This document shows positions 15,823-24,377 of a stretch of 64,000 nt of DNA, piece after piece (position 1 is the stretch's first letter; each line of letters starts with the position of its first letter). The notes under the pieces are model-generated. The model saw only the letters and a list, made by a program, of their open reading frames with translations. It made no database searches and was not told where the DNA came from. The stretch is from Paeniglutamicibacter sulfureus. Its GTDB lineage: Bacteria; Actinomycetota; Actinomycetes; Actinomycetales; Micrococcaceae. Both the position numbers and the translations under genes were made by a program. Where the stretch lies: assembly GCF_039535115.1 (NCBI RefSeq), contig NZ_BAAAWO010000001.1:1302001-1366000 (forward strand), written 5' to 3'.

Positions 15823-16230
15823 TGTTGGATCCTCTCGTTGGTGTTTCATTTGGTGGCCGGTGCCCCGAGTGCCCCCGGGTGTGTGGTGTCTAGTAGTGGG
15901 GCCCTGCGGGCCTAGCGGAGCCCTGAAGGGCGCAGGGTTAGTTGCTGTCCCTCTCCCCATAGCTCCACGTTCGCCCCAAACCCCGTCAACCGTCATTTGG
16001 AGTAGCACCGATGGCCCGCCCTCCAAATGAGAGCGAGCGAAGGTGGAACCGGTGCCATTGGCCATTGGCATCGGTGCCCCGGCGGTTCGAGGCTTAACGT
16101 TGATATATTTACCGCGCCGACTCTGGTTATGCGCTAGATCAGCAGGAACGCGCTGGGAAGATACCCAATAGCGGGCCACGGTGGCAGGACTGCCTAGGAG
16201 GGCTGAGAATTGCCCCGCCGCCGTGACCAC
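15823..16230 (-). other. 408-nt stretch with a possible HTH frame
   Basis: From GTG 16230 the minus strand reads MVTAAGQFSALLGSPATVAR and YWVSSQRVPADL, a plausible helix-turn-helix of the MerR/excisionase kind, then RRGKYINVKPRT, after which composition becomes Gly/Pro-rich. It could be the element's excisionase or repressor, or chance. An AT-rich TTGATATATTTACC segment near 16,100 could be a promoter. No other gene is seen. Confidence 0.35.
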
Positions 16231-16240
16231 TATTCGGCAG

Positions 16241-16258
16241 CTTCACCTATGGGTGAAG
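16241..16258. promoter_or_regulatory. palindrome, possible operator
   Basis: CTTCACC-TATG-GGTGAAG is a perfect 7-bp inverted repeat with a 4-nt spacer. It lies immediately upstream of the possible HTH frame at 16230 and downstream of the 41-residue membrane protein gene, a suitable place for an operator. Confidence 0.4.
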
Positions 16259-16269
16259 TGCCGGGCCGG

Positions 16270-16395
16270 CTAAGTCATGGCCGGGACTAGTAGAGCGGCT
16301 GGCAGGTGCAGCAGGACGAGGGCAAGGCCGGTGGCCGTGGTGCCTAGGATGAGGCGGACGGCTGCGCGGGTGACGTAGTAAGCGCGGTTATACAT
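16270..16395 (-). CDS. 41-residue single-pass membrane protein
   Basis: The product MYNRAYYVTRAAVRLILGTT continues ATGLALVLLHLPAALLVPAMT: a short basic N-terminus and one hydrophobic helix of about 25 residues. The start at 16395 overlaps the stop of the upstream gene (16388) by 8 nt, suggesting coupled translation. It has the general look of small phage membrane proteins. Function unknown. Confidence 0.5.
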   Translation of the reverse strand: MYNRAYYVTRAAVRLILGTTATGLALVLLHLPAALLVPAMT

Positions 16396-16669
16396 TGGAT
16401 CCGCCCCCGAGAATGTACTCGAACGCCGGCGCGTATTCGCGGACGTAGTCTGCGGGGCCGTTTGGATCCGCGTCGACCCATGCGTATAGGTTGACGGCTT
16501 GTGCCCCGGGGATGCTGGCGACAAGTACCCGCGTATGCTGCGGAAGGCTGGCCGGCTTAGAATTTGTGGCAATGCCCTCGATGGGCTGGAAGGTGGCGCG
16601 GAGCGCTGTGAGCGCGTACCGGGCGTTGCTGCTTTCCATTGAGTCGGTGCAGCTGTTAAGGTTAGACAT
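16388..16669 (-). CDS. hypothetical element protein
   Basis: This 93-residue protein starts at ATG 16669 behind GAAGAGG. It reads MSNLNSCTDSMESSNARYAL, then a mixed alpha/beta region with VLVASIPGAQAVNLYAWVDA and a Gly-rich end ILGGGSNV. No family is recognised. It is the first gene of the element's right-end minus-strand module. Confidence 0.6.
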   Translation of the reverse strand: MSNLNSCTDSMESSNARYALTALRATFQPIEGIATNSKPASLPQHTRVLVASIPGAQAVNLYAWVDADPNGPADYVREYAPAFEYILGGGSNV

Positions 16670-16706
16670 GCGTGGCCTCTTCTTAGTCGTGGGCCGATAC
16701 GCCAAA

Positions 16707-16737
16707 GCCCCGGCGACGCGCTAACGTCGGCCGGGGC
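16707..16737. terminator. hairpin at right end of the element
   Basis: The arms GCCCCGGCGAC (16707-16717) and GTCGGCCGGGGC (16726-16737), with a one-base bulge, are followed by CTTTTCT on the plus strand. It may now also serve ychF read on the minus strand. Confidence 0.6.
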
Positions 16738-16752
16738 CTTTTCTAAAGTGTT

Positions 16753-16771
16753 CGGCCCCTTGTTTGGGCCG
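16753..16771 (-). terminator. short hairpin just past the ychF stop
   Basis: CGGCCC (16753-16758) and GGGCCG (16766-16771) flank a 7-nt loop, 11 nt past the modified ychF stop codon. With the next hairpin (16707-16737) it would replace the ychF terminator stranded at 8779-8808. Confidence 0.5.
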
Positions 16772-16782
16772 GTGGATCTTTC

Positions 16783-17886
16783 TTACTTGTTGCCTGATCC
16801 TGTTGCATTGAATCGGAACTCCACGACGTCGCCGTCCTTCATGATGTATTCCTTGCCTTCGATGCGTGCCTTGCCGGCGGACTTGGCCGCAGCGACGGAT
16901 CCGGCCTCGACCAATTCCTCGAAACCGAAGACCTCGGCCTTGATGAAGCCGCGCTGGAAGTCGGTGTGGATCACGCCGGCTGCCTCCGGTGCGGTGGCAC
17001 CCTTGGCGATGGTCCAGGCACGGGTTTCCTTCGGACCTGCGGTCAGGTAGGTCTGCAGTCCCAGGGTGTCGAAGCCCACCCGGGCGAGTTTGTCCAGGCC
17101 GGACTCGGTGTAGCCGGCGTCCTCCAGCATTTCCTCGGCCTCTTCCTCGGTCAGCTCGGCCAGTTCGGACTCAAACTGCGCATCAAGGAAGATGGCCTCG
17201 GCCGGGGCGACCAGGGCGGACAGCTCGGCCTGCATTTCGGTGTTGGCCAGGCCCTCTTCGTCGGTGTTGAACACGTAGATGAACGGCTTGGTGGTCATCA
17301 GCTGCAGCGGGGCCAGCTCGTCGATGTCGATTCCGGCGGCCTTGCCGGCGGAGTAAAGCGTCTTGCCCTCTTCAAGGACCTTCTGCGCGGCCTTGACCGT
17401 CTCGATGAAGGAGGCCTCGATCTTCTTGGCGCGCAGTTCCTTCTCGAGGCGCGGCATTTGGTTCTCGATGGTCTGCATGTCGGCGAGGATCAGCTCGGTG
17501 GCGATCGTCTCGATGTCCGAGGCCGGATCGACCTTGCCGTCGACGTGGATCACGTCGGGGTCCGAGAACGCGCGCGTCACCTGGCAGATGGCCTCGGCTT
17601 CGCGGATGTTGGCCAGGAACTTGTTGCCCAGGCCTTCACCCTCGGAGGCACCCTTGACGATGCCGGCGATGTCCACGAAGGACACGGTTGCCGGAAGGAT
17701 GCGCTCGGAGCCAAAGATCCCGGCGAGCACCTTCAGGCGCGCATCGGGCAACGGCACGACACCCACATTGGGTTCGATGGTCGCGAACGGGTAGTTGGCC
17801 GCGAGGACCTGCGCGCGGGTAAGAGCATTGAACATTGTTGACTTGCCGACATTGGGCAGTCCGACGATTCCGATTGTAAGAGCCAC
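16783..17886 (-). CDS. ychF: ribosome-binding ATPase/GTPase YchF with element-altered C-terminus
   Basis: This 367-residue Obg-family P-loop NTPase has GLPNVGKSTMFNALT (G1), DIAGIVKGASEGEGLG (G3) and a NTDEEG-type loop in place of the NKxD specificity motif, typical of the ATP-preferring YchF. The C-terminal TGS-like domain contains GPKETRAWTIAKGATAPEAA and VIHTDFQRGFIKAEV. The usual end VEFRFNV is here VEFRFNATGSGNK, because the serine-integrase element entered the last codons. Six extra residues at a solvent-exposed end would probably be tolerated. The start is leaderless GTG 17886. Confidence 0.95.
   Translation of the reverse strand: MALTIGIVGLPNVGKSTMFNALTRAQVLAANYPFATIEPNVGVVPLPDARLKVLAGIFGSERILPATVSFVDIAGIVKGASEGEGLGNKFLANIREAEAICQVTRAFSDPDVIHVDGKVDPASDIETIATELILADMQTIENQMPRLEKELRAKKIEASFIETVKAAQKVLEEGKTLYSAGKAAGIDIDELAPLQLMTTKPFIYVFNTDEEGLANTEMQAELSALVAPAEAIFLDAQFESELAELTEEEAEEMLEDAGYTESGLDKLARVGFDTLGLQTYLTAGPKETRAWTIAKGATAPEAAGVIHTDFQRGFIKAEVFGFEELVEAGSVAAAKSAGKARIEGKEYIMKDGDVVEFRFNATGSGNK
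16808..16824. other. attR core
   Basis: TTGAATCGGAACTCCAC matches the attL core at 15 of 17 positions, in the same ychF reading frame. TGTTGCAT (16801-16808) overlaps it and is inverted relative to ATGCAACA near attL. In the rejoined circle the two arms would flank the crossover region 30 nt apart. Confidence 0.75.
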
Positions 17887-17894
17887 GGGAATAG

Positions 17895-17900
17895 AGTCTA
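17895..17900 (-). promoter_or_regulatory. -10 box TAGACT, leaderless promoter of ychF
   Basis: On the minus strand TAGACT ends 8 nt before the GTG start at 17886, with no ribosome binding site between. Confidence 0.5.
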
Positions 17901-17940
17901 CCGTCCAAAATCGTGGGTGGGTGCTGGCATGGTTTGTGTC

Positions 17941-19215
17941 ATGGATGCTTTGGTGTGGGTTGCGGCCCTTTGCTCGCTGGTCGTGGGATTCATTTTGGGT
18001 GTCGGCGCGTGGTGGTTCGTGAACCGCGCACCGCTCGCTGCCGCACGTGCGCAGGCCGTGGTTGAGCGCGATGAGCTGGCACAGACCGCGCAACTGTTGG
18101 CAGGGGCCCAGGCCCAGGTGGCGGAATTGCGCGAGCGGGTCACCGAGGACCGTGTGCGCGGTAGCCAGGACCAGGCGGTGCTCCAGGCCCTGGCGCCGGT
18201 CGCCGAACAACTGCGCCGGGTAGGCGCGCAGGTCTCGACGCTGGAGCGGGACCGGGTGGAGCAATTCGGCCAGCTCAGCGAGCAGCTGGTGCAGGCCGCC
18301 CACAACGACTCCGAGCTCTTGCGCACCACCGGTTCGCTGGCCGCCGCGCTGGGCAACAATGCCGCACGCGGCACCTGGGGCGAGCTGCAATTGCGCCGCG
18401 TCGTCGAAGCCGCCGGCATGTTGGCCCACGTCGACTTCAGCGAACAACTGCGCACTTCCGAGGGACTGCGTCCCGACATGGTGGTTCGGCTGCCGGGAAA
18501 CGAGATGATCGTGCTGGACTCCAAGGTCCCGCTGGCTGCCTACCTGAAGGCCCAGGAGCTCTCGGCGGCCTCGGATGCCGCCTCGCGCGCCAGGGCCAGG
18601 GAGCAGATGCAGGAGCATTCCAAGGCGCTGCGCCGGCACGTCGACGCCCTGGCCGCCAAGTCCTACTGGAATGCCGTGGACGGCAGCCCCGAGCTGGTGG
18701 TGTGTTTCCTGCCGGCCGAATCCTTCCTTGCCGACGCGCTGGACGCGGATCCGGCGCTGCTGGACCATGCCTTCGGCAAGAACGTCGCCTTGGCGTCCCC
18801 CGCGACGTTGCTGGCCATGCTCAAGGGGCTGGCGTTCGCGTGGCGGCAGGAGCTATTGACCCAGAACGCGCGCGAACTGTTTGTGCAGTCCCGTGAGCTG
18901 TACGAACGGCTCGGGACCATGGGCGGGCACGTGTCGAAGCTGGGTGCTTCGCTGCGCGGCAGCGTGGAGAAGTACAACGCGTTCGTCGGCGCCCTGGAAT
19001 CCCGGGTCTTGCCCAGCGCCCGGCGCATCAGGGACCTGGATCCGGGGCTCGGTTCCGAACACGATCCGGCCGCGGCGCTGCACGGCCTCCCGGTCATCGA
19101 GGCGACACCGCGGGCGCTCGGAGCCGGTGAGCTGCTCGATGCGGCCGACGCCGATGCGCTCGGGACTGCTGCATCCGGTGTGCTGCCGTTGACCCGGCGA
19201 GACGCGCGGGACTGA
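17941..19215 (+). CDS. rmuC: DNA recombination protein RmuC
   Basis: This 424-residue protein has an N-terminal membrane anchor (residues 3-25, LVWVAALCSLVVGFILGVGA), a coiled-coil (about 35-120), and a C-terminal RmuC nuclease-like domain with ARGTWGELQLRRVVEAAGM, LDSKVPLAAY, LVVCFLPAESFLADAL and SPATLLAMLKGLAFAWRQE. RmuC proteins limit DNA inversions at short inverted repeats and resemble PD-(D/E)xK nucleases. It diverges from ychF. ATG 17941 is used; ATG 17929 is an in-frame alternative. Confidence 0.92.
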   Translation: MDALVWVAALCSLVVGFILGVGAWWFVNRAPLAAARAQAVVERDELAQTAQLLAGAQAQVAELRERVTEDRVRGSQDQAVLQALAPVAEQLRRVGAQVSTLERDRVEQFGQLSEQLVQAAHNDSELLRTTGSLAAALGNNAARGTWGELQLRRVVEAAGMLAHVDFSEQLRTSEGLRPDMVVRLPGNEMIVLDSKVPLAAYLKAQELSAASDAASRARAREQMQEHSKALRRHVDALAAKSYWNAVDGSPELVVCFLPAESFLADALDADPALLDHAFGKNVALASPATLLAMLKGLAFAWRQELLTQNARELFVQSRELYERLGTMGGHVSKLGASLRGSVEKYNAFVGALESRVLPSARRIRDLDPGLGSEHDPAAALHGLPVIEATPRALGAGELLDAADADALGTAASGVLPLTRRDARD

Positions 19216-19282
19216 GCGCGCCGGGCCGGCGGGGATCCGCAACTGCCTGCGCGCGTGGGGACACGTCGGAAGGCGCGGAGGC

Positions 19283-19329
19283 GACCGTGCTGGTTGACGA
19301 CCGTGCTGGTTGACGGCCGTGCTGGTGAG
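19283..19329. repeat. 16-bp tandem repeat, about 2.9 copies
   Basis: GACCGTGCTGGTTGAC occurs at 19283 and 19299, followed by a diverged partial copy from 19315. It lies in the gap between convergent rmuC and ispH. Confidence 0.85.
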
Positions 19330-19350
19330 GCAGCTGTGATGGTTAAAGCC

Positions 19351-19394
19351 GTGGCGCGGAACCCCCGCCACTGGAGGTGGGGGTTCCGCGCCAC
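19351..19394. terminator. bidirectional terminator between rmuC and ispH
   Basis: The perfect 16-bp arms GTGGCGCGGAACCCCC (19351-19366) and its complement (19379-19394) flank a 12-nt loop between two convergent genes. Confidence 0.85.
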
Positions 19395-19434
19395 GAGTCC
19401 GGGTACGGCCCTCTTGCGGGAGCCGTGCGGGAAG

Positions 19435-20535
19435 CTAGCTGCTGATGTCCGACTTGGTGATGCGGCCGCCCGGGCCGCGGGAGTCGTCGCCGGCCTCCTT
19501 GAGCTTGGCGCGGATCTCCTTGGGCAGCGAGAAGAGGATGTCTTCCTGCGCCGTGGTGACTTCCTCGACGGTGCCATAGCCGTACTCGGCCAACAGGGCC
19601 AGCACATCGCGCACCAGGACCTCGGGCACCGAGGCGCCGGAGGTCACCCCGACGGTCGCCACGCCCTCGAACCAGGTCTCGTCGACCTCCGAGGCATAGT
19701 CCACGCGGTAGGCGGCCTTCGCCCCGTATTCCAGGGCCACCTCGACCAGGCGCACCGAGTTCGACGAGTTCGAGGAACCTACGACGATGACCAGTTCGCT
19801 CTGCGGGGCCACTGCCTTGATCGCTGCCTGGCGGTTGGTCGTCGCGTAGCAGATGTCGTCGCTGGGCGGATCCTGCAGGTTGGGGAAGCGGGCGCGCAGG
19901 CGTCGCACAGTCTCCATGGTTTCGTCCACGCTCAGGGTGGTCTGCGAGAGCCAGATGAGCTTGTCGGGGTTCTTGACCTCGATGGTGTCGGCCTCGTCGG
20001 GGTTGTTCACGATCTGCGTGTGCTCCGGCGCCTCGCCGTAGGTGCCCTCGACCTCTTCGTGGCCTTCGTGCCCGATCAGCAGGATCTCGTAGTCGTCCTT
20101 GGCGAAGCGGACGGCCTCCTTGTGCACCTTGGTGACCAGCGGGCAGGTGGCGTCGATGGTGCGCAGGTTGCGGTCCGCGGCGGACTGCACCACTGCCGGG
20201 GAAACGCCGTGGGCGGAGAAGACGACCAGTGCGCCCTCGGGCACCTCCTCGTTTTCCTCCACGAAGATGGCGCCGCGCGCCTCAAGGGTGGAGACCACGT
20301 GCAGGTTGTGCACGATCTGCTTGCGCACGTAGACCGGCGCGCCGTAGTGCTCCAACGCCTTTTCCACCGCGATGACGGCTCGGTCGACGCCGGCGCAGTA
20401 GCCGCGCGGGGCAGCCAGGAGCACATTGCGCTGTCCCGCCACCGGTGCTGCGGCGGCGATGTCGGCCGGTGTGCGACGGGTTCGCGGGATCTTGGGCATC
20501 GGAAGGGAGACCTGAACGGTGGAACTGGTAGCCAT
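19435..20535 (-). CDS. ispH: 4-hydroxy-3-methylbut-2-enyl diphosphate reductase
   Basis: This 366-residue iron-sulfur enzyme catalyses the last step of the MEP isoprenoid pathway, making IPP and DMAPP. The three cluster cysteines lie in [22 protein letters not shown] and [13 protein letters not shown]. Other conserved segments are [29 protein letters not shown] and [16 protein letters not shown]. Length is normal for actinobacterial IspH. It is leaderless and stands alone. Confidence 0.97.
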   Translation of the reverse strand: MATSSTVQVSLPMPKIPRTRRTPADIAAAAPVAGQRNVLLAAPRGYCAGVDRAVIAVEKALEHYGAPVYVRKQIVHNLHVVSTLEARGAIFVEENEEVPEGALVVFSAHGVSPAVVQSAADRNLRTIDATCPLVTKVHKEAVRFAKDDYEILLIGHEGHEEVEGTYGEAPEHTQIVNNPDEADTIEVKNPDKLIWLSQTTLSVDETMETVRRLRARFPNLQDPPSDDICYATTNRQAAIKAVAPQSELVIVVGSSNSSNSVRLVEVALEYGAKAAYRVDYASEVDETWFEGVATVGVTSGASVPEVLVRDVLALLAEYGYGTVEEVTTAQEDILFSLPKEIRAKLKEAGDDSRGPGGRITKSDISS

Positions 20536-20542
20536 GGGTCCA

Positions 20543-20548
20543 AGTCTA
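20543..20548 (-). promoter_or_regulatory. -10 box TAGACT, leaderless promoter of ispH
   Basis: TAGACT ends 7 nt before the ispH ATG (20535) on the minus strand. No Shine-Dalgarno sequence is present. Confidence 0.55.
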
Positions 20549-20589
20549 CTGGGGCGGGCAAATTCGGGGGTGTGGATTCAGCCACCGGC

Positions 20590-21516
20590 CTAGCCGCGGC
20601 GCGGGGCCCGATGCGCGGCCAGGCCGGCCACGGTGGCCCACCCGATTCCCGCGATCACCAGCACGATGCCGCCGCCGCCAAGGATCGCGGCGAATCTCCC
20701 GACCTCTTCCTCCAGTGCGCCCAGCAGCCTGCCGGTGACCAAGCTCTCCACGCCGGCTCCCTGTGCCGGGGCGATGACCGGTCCGAGGACGGCGAACCAC
20801 AGGCGCGCCGCGCCGCCCAGTGCCAGGGCCGTGCACCCGGCGGCGAACACCGCCCATGGCCGCCCGCCCCGGGTGGCCAGCAGCAACCCGGCCGCCGCCG
20901 CAACCACTGCCCCGGCCAACAGCCAGGGCCAGCCGCGCGCCACGGCCAGCCAGGTGTTCAGGGTTGGGGTTGGCAGCTGTTGGGCGTCGGGCCAGCCGGT
21001 CTCCAGGACCGCCGGCGGCATCGAGACCTCGGTGGGCAGCAGGGCGCCGAGCACCGAGCCCTCGAGGGATGTTTGCAGCGTGTCCCATCCGCTGCCCAGC
21101 AGCGGGGCCAGGTCAAGGCGCAGCGTGACCTGCTCGGCGCCCTTCGCTTCGGCCATGCGGGCGGTGAAGTCGGCCCTGGCCTCTTCGATGGTCTGTTCCC
21201 ACGCGCCGGGGAATCCAGGGTCGTCGAGCATCGCTGCACCGGCGGCGGCGATGGCGTTTTGCAGCGCGCCGGCCAGCTGCGGGGGCACCGCGGCGCCCCC
21301 GGTGATCCGCTCTTCCAACGCGGCGCCGAGTTCATCGGGCAGCACCTGGCGCAGCTGGGGGTCGGTGGCCAGCGGGCTCAGGATGCGCTGGAGCGGTTCC
21401 GGGGTGTGAACCACGGTGGTGGCCGCGGACCCGAGCAGCGACCCGGCGCCCAGCAGCACGGCGAGCATCAGCAGGACGATGGCGAGGATGTTGCGGGCGG
21501 CTGTTGCGATTCTCAC
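20590..21516 (-). CDS. conserved membrane protein with large exported domain
   Basis: This 308-residue protein has an N-terminal helix (about 9-32, NILAIVLLMLAVLLGAGSLL), an exported helical domain of some 150 residues (about 40-190), then three hydrophobic helices (about 197-215, 222-245, 278-300). The exported part has no cysteines and no enzyme motif. The start is GTG 21516 after CAGGAGCAAC. It diverges from xseA. I do not recognise the family. Confidence 0.75.
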   Translation of the reverse strand: MRIATAARNILAIVLLMLAVLLGAGSLLGSAATTVVHTPEPLQRILSPLATDPQLRQVLPDELGAALEERITGGAAVPPQLAGALQNAIAAAGAAMLDDPGFPGAWEQTIEEARADFTARMAEAKGAEQVTLRLDLAPLLGSGWDTLQTSLEGSVLGALLPTEVSMPPAVLETGWPDAQQLPTPTLNTWLAVARGWPWLLAGAVVAAAAGLLLATRGGRPWAVFAAGCTALALGGAARLWFAVLGPVIAPAQGAGVESLVTGRLLGALEEEVGRFAAILGGGGIVLVIAGIGWATVAGLAAHRAPRRG

Positions 21517-21646
21517 GTTGCTCCTGCTGGTTCGGCGCCGGGGCGGGGGCGCGTGTGCCCGGCGGCAGCGTTTTGTCCCACGTTACTGGTATCAATGGGA
21601 GTTGGTGTAGTTTCGAAATCCAGCACCAAGGAAGGCGCGCACCCAC

Positions 21647-22918
21647 GTGGAGCAAGCACAAGAAGCACAAGGTTCGCTGCCGCGCACCGCCGCGGCGACC
21701 ACCCCGCAGAACCCCTGGCCGCTGCGGGTGCTGAGCGAAAAGCTCAAGCAGCACATCGAGAACTCCCCCGAGTCCTGGGTGGAGGGCCAGCTGCTGGAGG
21801 CGAATGTCCGCAACGGCCACGCCTACCTGACGCTGCGCGACGTGGATGTCGACTACTCGTTCTCGGTGACCGTGTGGGCCTCGGTGATGCGCTCGCTGGA
21901 CACGCCCCCGGAGGTCGGCTCCCGCGTGGTGGCGCGGGTGAAGCCCAGCTTCTACGCCAAGACCGGCCGGCTCTCGCTCAACGCCTCGGATCTGCGCCCC
22001 GTGGGGCTCGGCGACCTGCTGGCCCGCCTGGAGCGCCTGCGCCGCGCGCTCTTCGACGAGGGCCTCTTCGACCCCGCCCGCAAGCGGCCATTGCCGCTGC
22101 TGCCCGGCCGCATCGGGCTGGTCACCGGGCGCGACTCGGACGCGGAGAAGGACGTGGTGCGCAATGCCACGCTGCGCTGGCCCGCCGTCCAATTCGACAT
22201 CCGCAACACCGCTGTCCAGGGTGTCAACGCTGTCGCGGAGGTCACCGCCGCGCTGCGCGAGCTGGACGCCAACCCCGACGTCGAGGTGATCATCATCGCC
22301 CGCGGCGGCGGCGCGTTGGAGGACCTGCTGCCCTTCAGCTCCGAGGACCTGGTGCGCGCGGTCGCCGCCTGCACGACCCCCGTGATCTCCGCCATCGGGC
22401 ACGAGGCCGACCGTCCGATCCTTGACGACGTGGCCGACGTGCGCGCCTCCACCCCCACCGACGCCGCCAAGCGCGTGGTGCCCGACCTCGCCGAGGAGCT
22501 GGCCAACCTGGCCCAGGCCCGGAACCGGCTGGACCGCGCGGTGCGCGCCAACGTGGAGCGCGAGACCCAGCGCATCGCCTCGCTGCGGGCACGCCCGGTG
22601 CTGTCCAACCCGGAATCCATGGTGCAGGGACGGCGCGAGGACCTCGTGCGGCTGGGCCAACGCAGCACCCTGGCCATGCGCGCCTCGCTGGCCCGCGGCC
22701 ACGATTCCATTGCGCACCTGCGCGCCCAGGTCCGCGCCCTGTCCCCGCAGCAGACCCTTGACCGCGGCTATGCGGTCATCCAGCTGGAATCCGGGGACAT
22801 TGTCCGCTCCGCCGAGCAGGCCCCGACCGGCAGCGAGGTCCAGGTGCGCCTGGCCCGCGGGCGGCTCGCCGCCACCGTCACCCACAGCCACACCCCGGAA
22901 GAAGGAAACACCCCATGA
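21647..22918 (+). CDS. xseA: exodeoxyribonuclease VII large subunit
   Basis: This 423-residue protein has an N-terminal OB fold (about 25-120: [33 protein letters not shown]), the XseA catalytic core with [40 protein letters not shown] and [20 protein letters not shown], then a coiled-coil and a C-terminal [16 protein letters not shown]. With XseB it degrades single-stranded DNA. The start is GTG 21647, preceded by AAGGAAGG. It overlaps xseB (ATGA). Confidence 0.96.
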   Translation: MEQAQEAQGSLPRTAAATTPQNPWPLRVLSEKLKQHIENSPESWVEGQLLEANVRNGHAYLTLRDVDVDYSFSVTVWASVMRSLDTPPEVGSRVVARVKPSFYAKTGRLSLNASDLRPVGLGDLLARLERLRRALFDEGLFDPARKRPLPLLPGRIGLVTGRDSDAEKDVVRNATLRWPAVQFDIRNTAVQGVNAVAEVTAALRELDANPDVEVIIIARGGGALEDLLPFSSEDLVRAVAACTTPVISAIGHEADRPILDDVADVRASTPTDAAKRVVPDLAEELANLAQARNRLDRAVRANVERETQRIASLRARPVLSNPESMVQGRREDLVRLGQRSTLAMRASLARGHDSIAHLRAQVRALSPQQTLDRGYAVIQLESGDIVRSAEQAPTGSEVQVRLARGRLAATVTHSHTPEEGNTP

Positions 22919-23148
22919 ACCCCGAAGCAGCAACCAACGACATCGCCGCGCTGAGCTACGAGCAGGCGCGCGAGGAACTCGTGGCCGTCGTCGCGCAGCT
23001 CGAGGCCGGTGCCGCCACACTGGAGCAGTCCCTGGCCCTGTGGGAACGCGGCGAGGCGCTGGCCGCCCGGTGCGAAGCCTGGCTGCAGGGTGCCACCGCG
23101 CGCCTGGACGCCGCGCGCAAGGACAACGGGGCGTCCTCCCCCGAATGA
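22915..23148 (+). CDS. xseB: exodeoxyribonuclease VII small subunit
   Basis: This 77-residue three-helix protein has the XseB signature [20 protein letters not shown] and [19 protein letters not shown]. It starts at an ATG overlapping the xseA stop, ensuring balanced synthesis of the two subunits. Confidence 0.95.
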   Translation: MNPEAATNDIAALSYEQAREELVAVVAQLEAGAATLEQSLALWERGEALAARCEAWLQGATARLDAARKDNGASSPE

Positions 23149-23230
23149 GGTCGCCGGGGTGCGCCCAGTAGGTTTTGCTGCACTTCCCCGGTCGGCAGGT
23201 CCCGACGCGGCAGGGTCCCGACGCGGCAGC

Positions 23231-24106
23231 CTAGGAAGCGGCCAGCCGGCGGCGCTGCTCGTCGACGTCGAAGTCTGCTGCCGGCCACTGCGGGTCGATG
23301 GCCTCCAGTGCCTCGCGCAACAGCGTGGCCACCGCCAGCCGGGCGTACCATTTCCTGTCCGCCGGGACGACGAACCACGGCGCCGCGGCGGTGTCGGTGC
23401 GCTGGATGGCGGCCTCGTAGGCGCCCATGTAGTCATCCCAGTACGCGCGCTCGTCGATGTCCCCGGGGTTGAACTTCCAGTGCTTGTCTTCGCGCTCCAG
23501 GCGTTCGGACAGGCGCGCGCGCTGCTCGTCCTTGGAGATGTGCAGCATGACCTTGATGATCGTGGTGTTCTTGTCCGCCAGGTTCTGCTCGAAATCGTTG
23601 ATGGCGCCGTAGCGGCGCTCGATCTCCTCCGCCGGCGAAAGCTCCCTGACCTTGTGGATCAGCACGTCCTCGTAGTGCGAGCGGTCAAAGACCCCGATAT
23701 ACCCACTCTTGGGCAGCTGGCGCGCGATGCGCCAGAGGAAATCGCGCTTGGCCTCGGCGGCGGTGGGTGCCTTGAAGGCGTGGTGGCTGACGCCCTGCGG
23801 ATCGACGGTCCCCACGACGTGGCGCACGATCCCGCCCTTGCCCGAGGTGTCCATCCCCTGGAGCACCAGCAGGATCTTGTGCGGGGCACCTGCCCGCGAG
23901 GCGGCGAAGAACCGCTCCTGCAAGTCGCCCAGCGCCGCGCCGACGCCCGCCAGGTCGACGGCGCCGGTCTTCTTGTCGCCGAGGTAGCCCGGCTTCGCGG
24001 TCGGGTCGACATCGGCCAGCCGGAAATCCGCACCGGCCGCGAACAACCGGTGCGCGGGTTCGTCGAAGGGAACGGAGGGAACCGCGATCTTGGTCTTCTT
24101 GCTCAT
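23231..24106 (-). CDS. ppk2: polyphosphate kinase 2 family protein
   Basis: This 291-residue PPK2-fold phosphotransferase has Walker A LQGMDTSGKGGIVRHVVG (near residue 85), a lid region with KAPTAAEAKRDFLWR, Walker B-like VFDRSHYEDVLI, and MLHISKDEQRARLSERL. PPK2 proteins use polyphosphate to phosphorylate nucleotides (or the reverse). The single PPK2 domain of about 290 residues fits the one-domain ADP/AMP-phosphorylating groups; which nucleotide is used cannot be read from sequence here. It is convergent with xseB. Confidence 0.93.
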   Translation of the reverse strand: MSKKTKIAVPSVPFDEPAHRLFAAGADFRLADVDPTAKPGYLGDKKTGAVDLAGVGAALGDLQERFFAASRAGAPHKILLVLQGMDTSGKGGIVRHVVGTVDPQGVSHHAFKAPTAAEAKRDFLWRIARQLPKSGYIGVFDRSHYEDVLIHKVRELSPAEEIERRYGAINDFEQNLADKNTTIIKVMLHISKDEQRARLSERLEREDKHWKFNPGDIDERAYWDDYMGAYEAAIQRTDTAAAPWFVVPADRKWYARLAVATLLREALEAIDPQWPAADFDVDEQRRRLAAS

Positions 24107-24282
24107 GCGTGCCGCTTTCGGGATGGGGGGCCGGGCTTTCAGCGTACGACACCGGGTGGCGCCATCCCGTCAATGACCTGCGCCAATGACCTGCTTCGCC
24201 ACCCGCGCGGCAGCAGGTGCCGTGCCGGGAACCGGCCGGTGCCGGGGTCCTGGCCCGGTCACCGGCGCGGCAAGGGGGGCCA

Positions 24283-24350
24283 GCACCGGCCGGGGGGACG
24301 GCACCGGCCGGGGGGACGGCGCAGGCCGGGGGGACGGCGCAGGCAGGGGG
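24283..24350. repeat. 18-bp tandem repeat, about 3.8 copies
   Basis: GCACCGGCCGGGGGGACG starts at 24283 and 24301, a variant (GCGCAGGCC...) at 24319 and a partial copy at 24337. It lies within the 270-nt gap between ppk2 and the aminotransferase gene, which holds nothing else recognisable. Confidence 0.85.
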
Positions 24351-24377
24351 CCAGCGCAGGCGGGGGTCGGTGCCTCC

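Larger units (their letters stand above)
8834..16824 (+). mobile_element. about 8-kb integrated phage-satellite-like element with serine integrase and capsid gene
   Basis: The element spans attL to attR, both in the 3' end of ychF. Plus-strand genes run from the integrase through a replication-type gene and small coupled genes to a major capsid protein and two further small genes (to 15,572). A minus-strand module of small genes occupies the right end. No portal, large terminase, prohead protease or tail gene is visible. The layout (serine integrase plus head gene, about 8-10 kb, no full virion set) recalls the mycobacterial phiRv1/phiRv2 elements and capsid-carrying phage satellites. Relationship to either is inferred. 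Confidence 0.85.

Noticed and set aside
8834..16824. GGATCC seemed over-frequent in the element
   Set aside because: It is also common in the flanking chromosome as Leu/Asp-Pro codon context, so it is not a specific element signal.
19255..22425. Open frame of over 1,000 codons across ispH and xseA
   Set aside because: It runs antisense to ispH and out of frame with xseA, has low-complexity Gly/Arg-rich sequence, and both real genes are certain.
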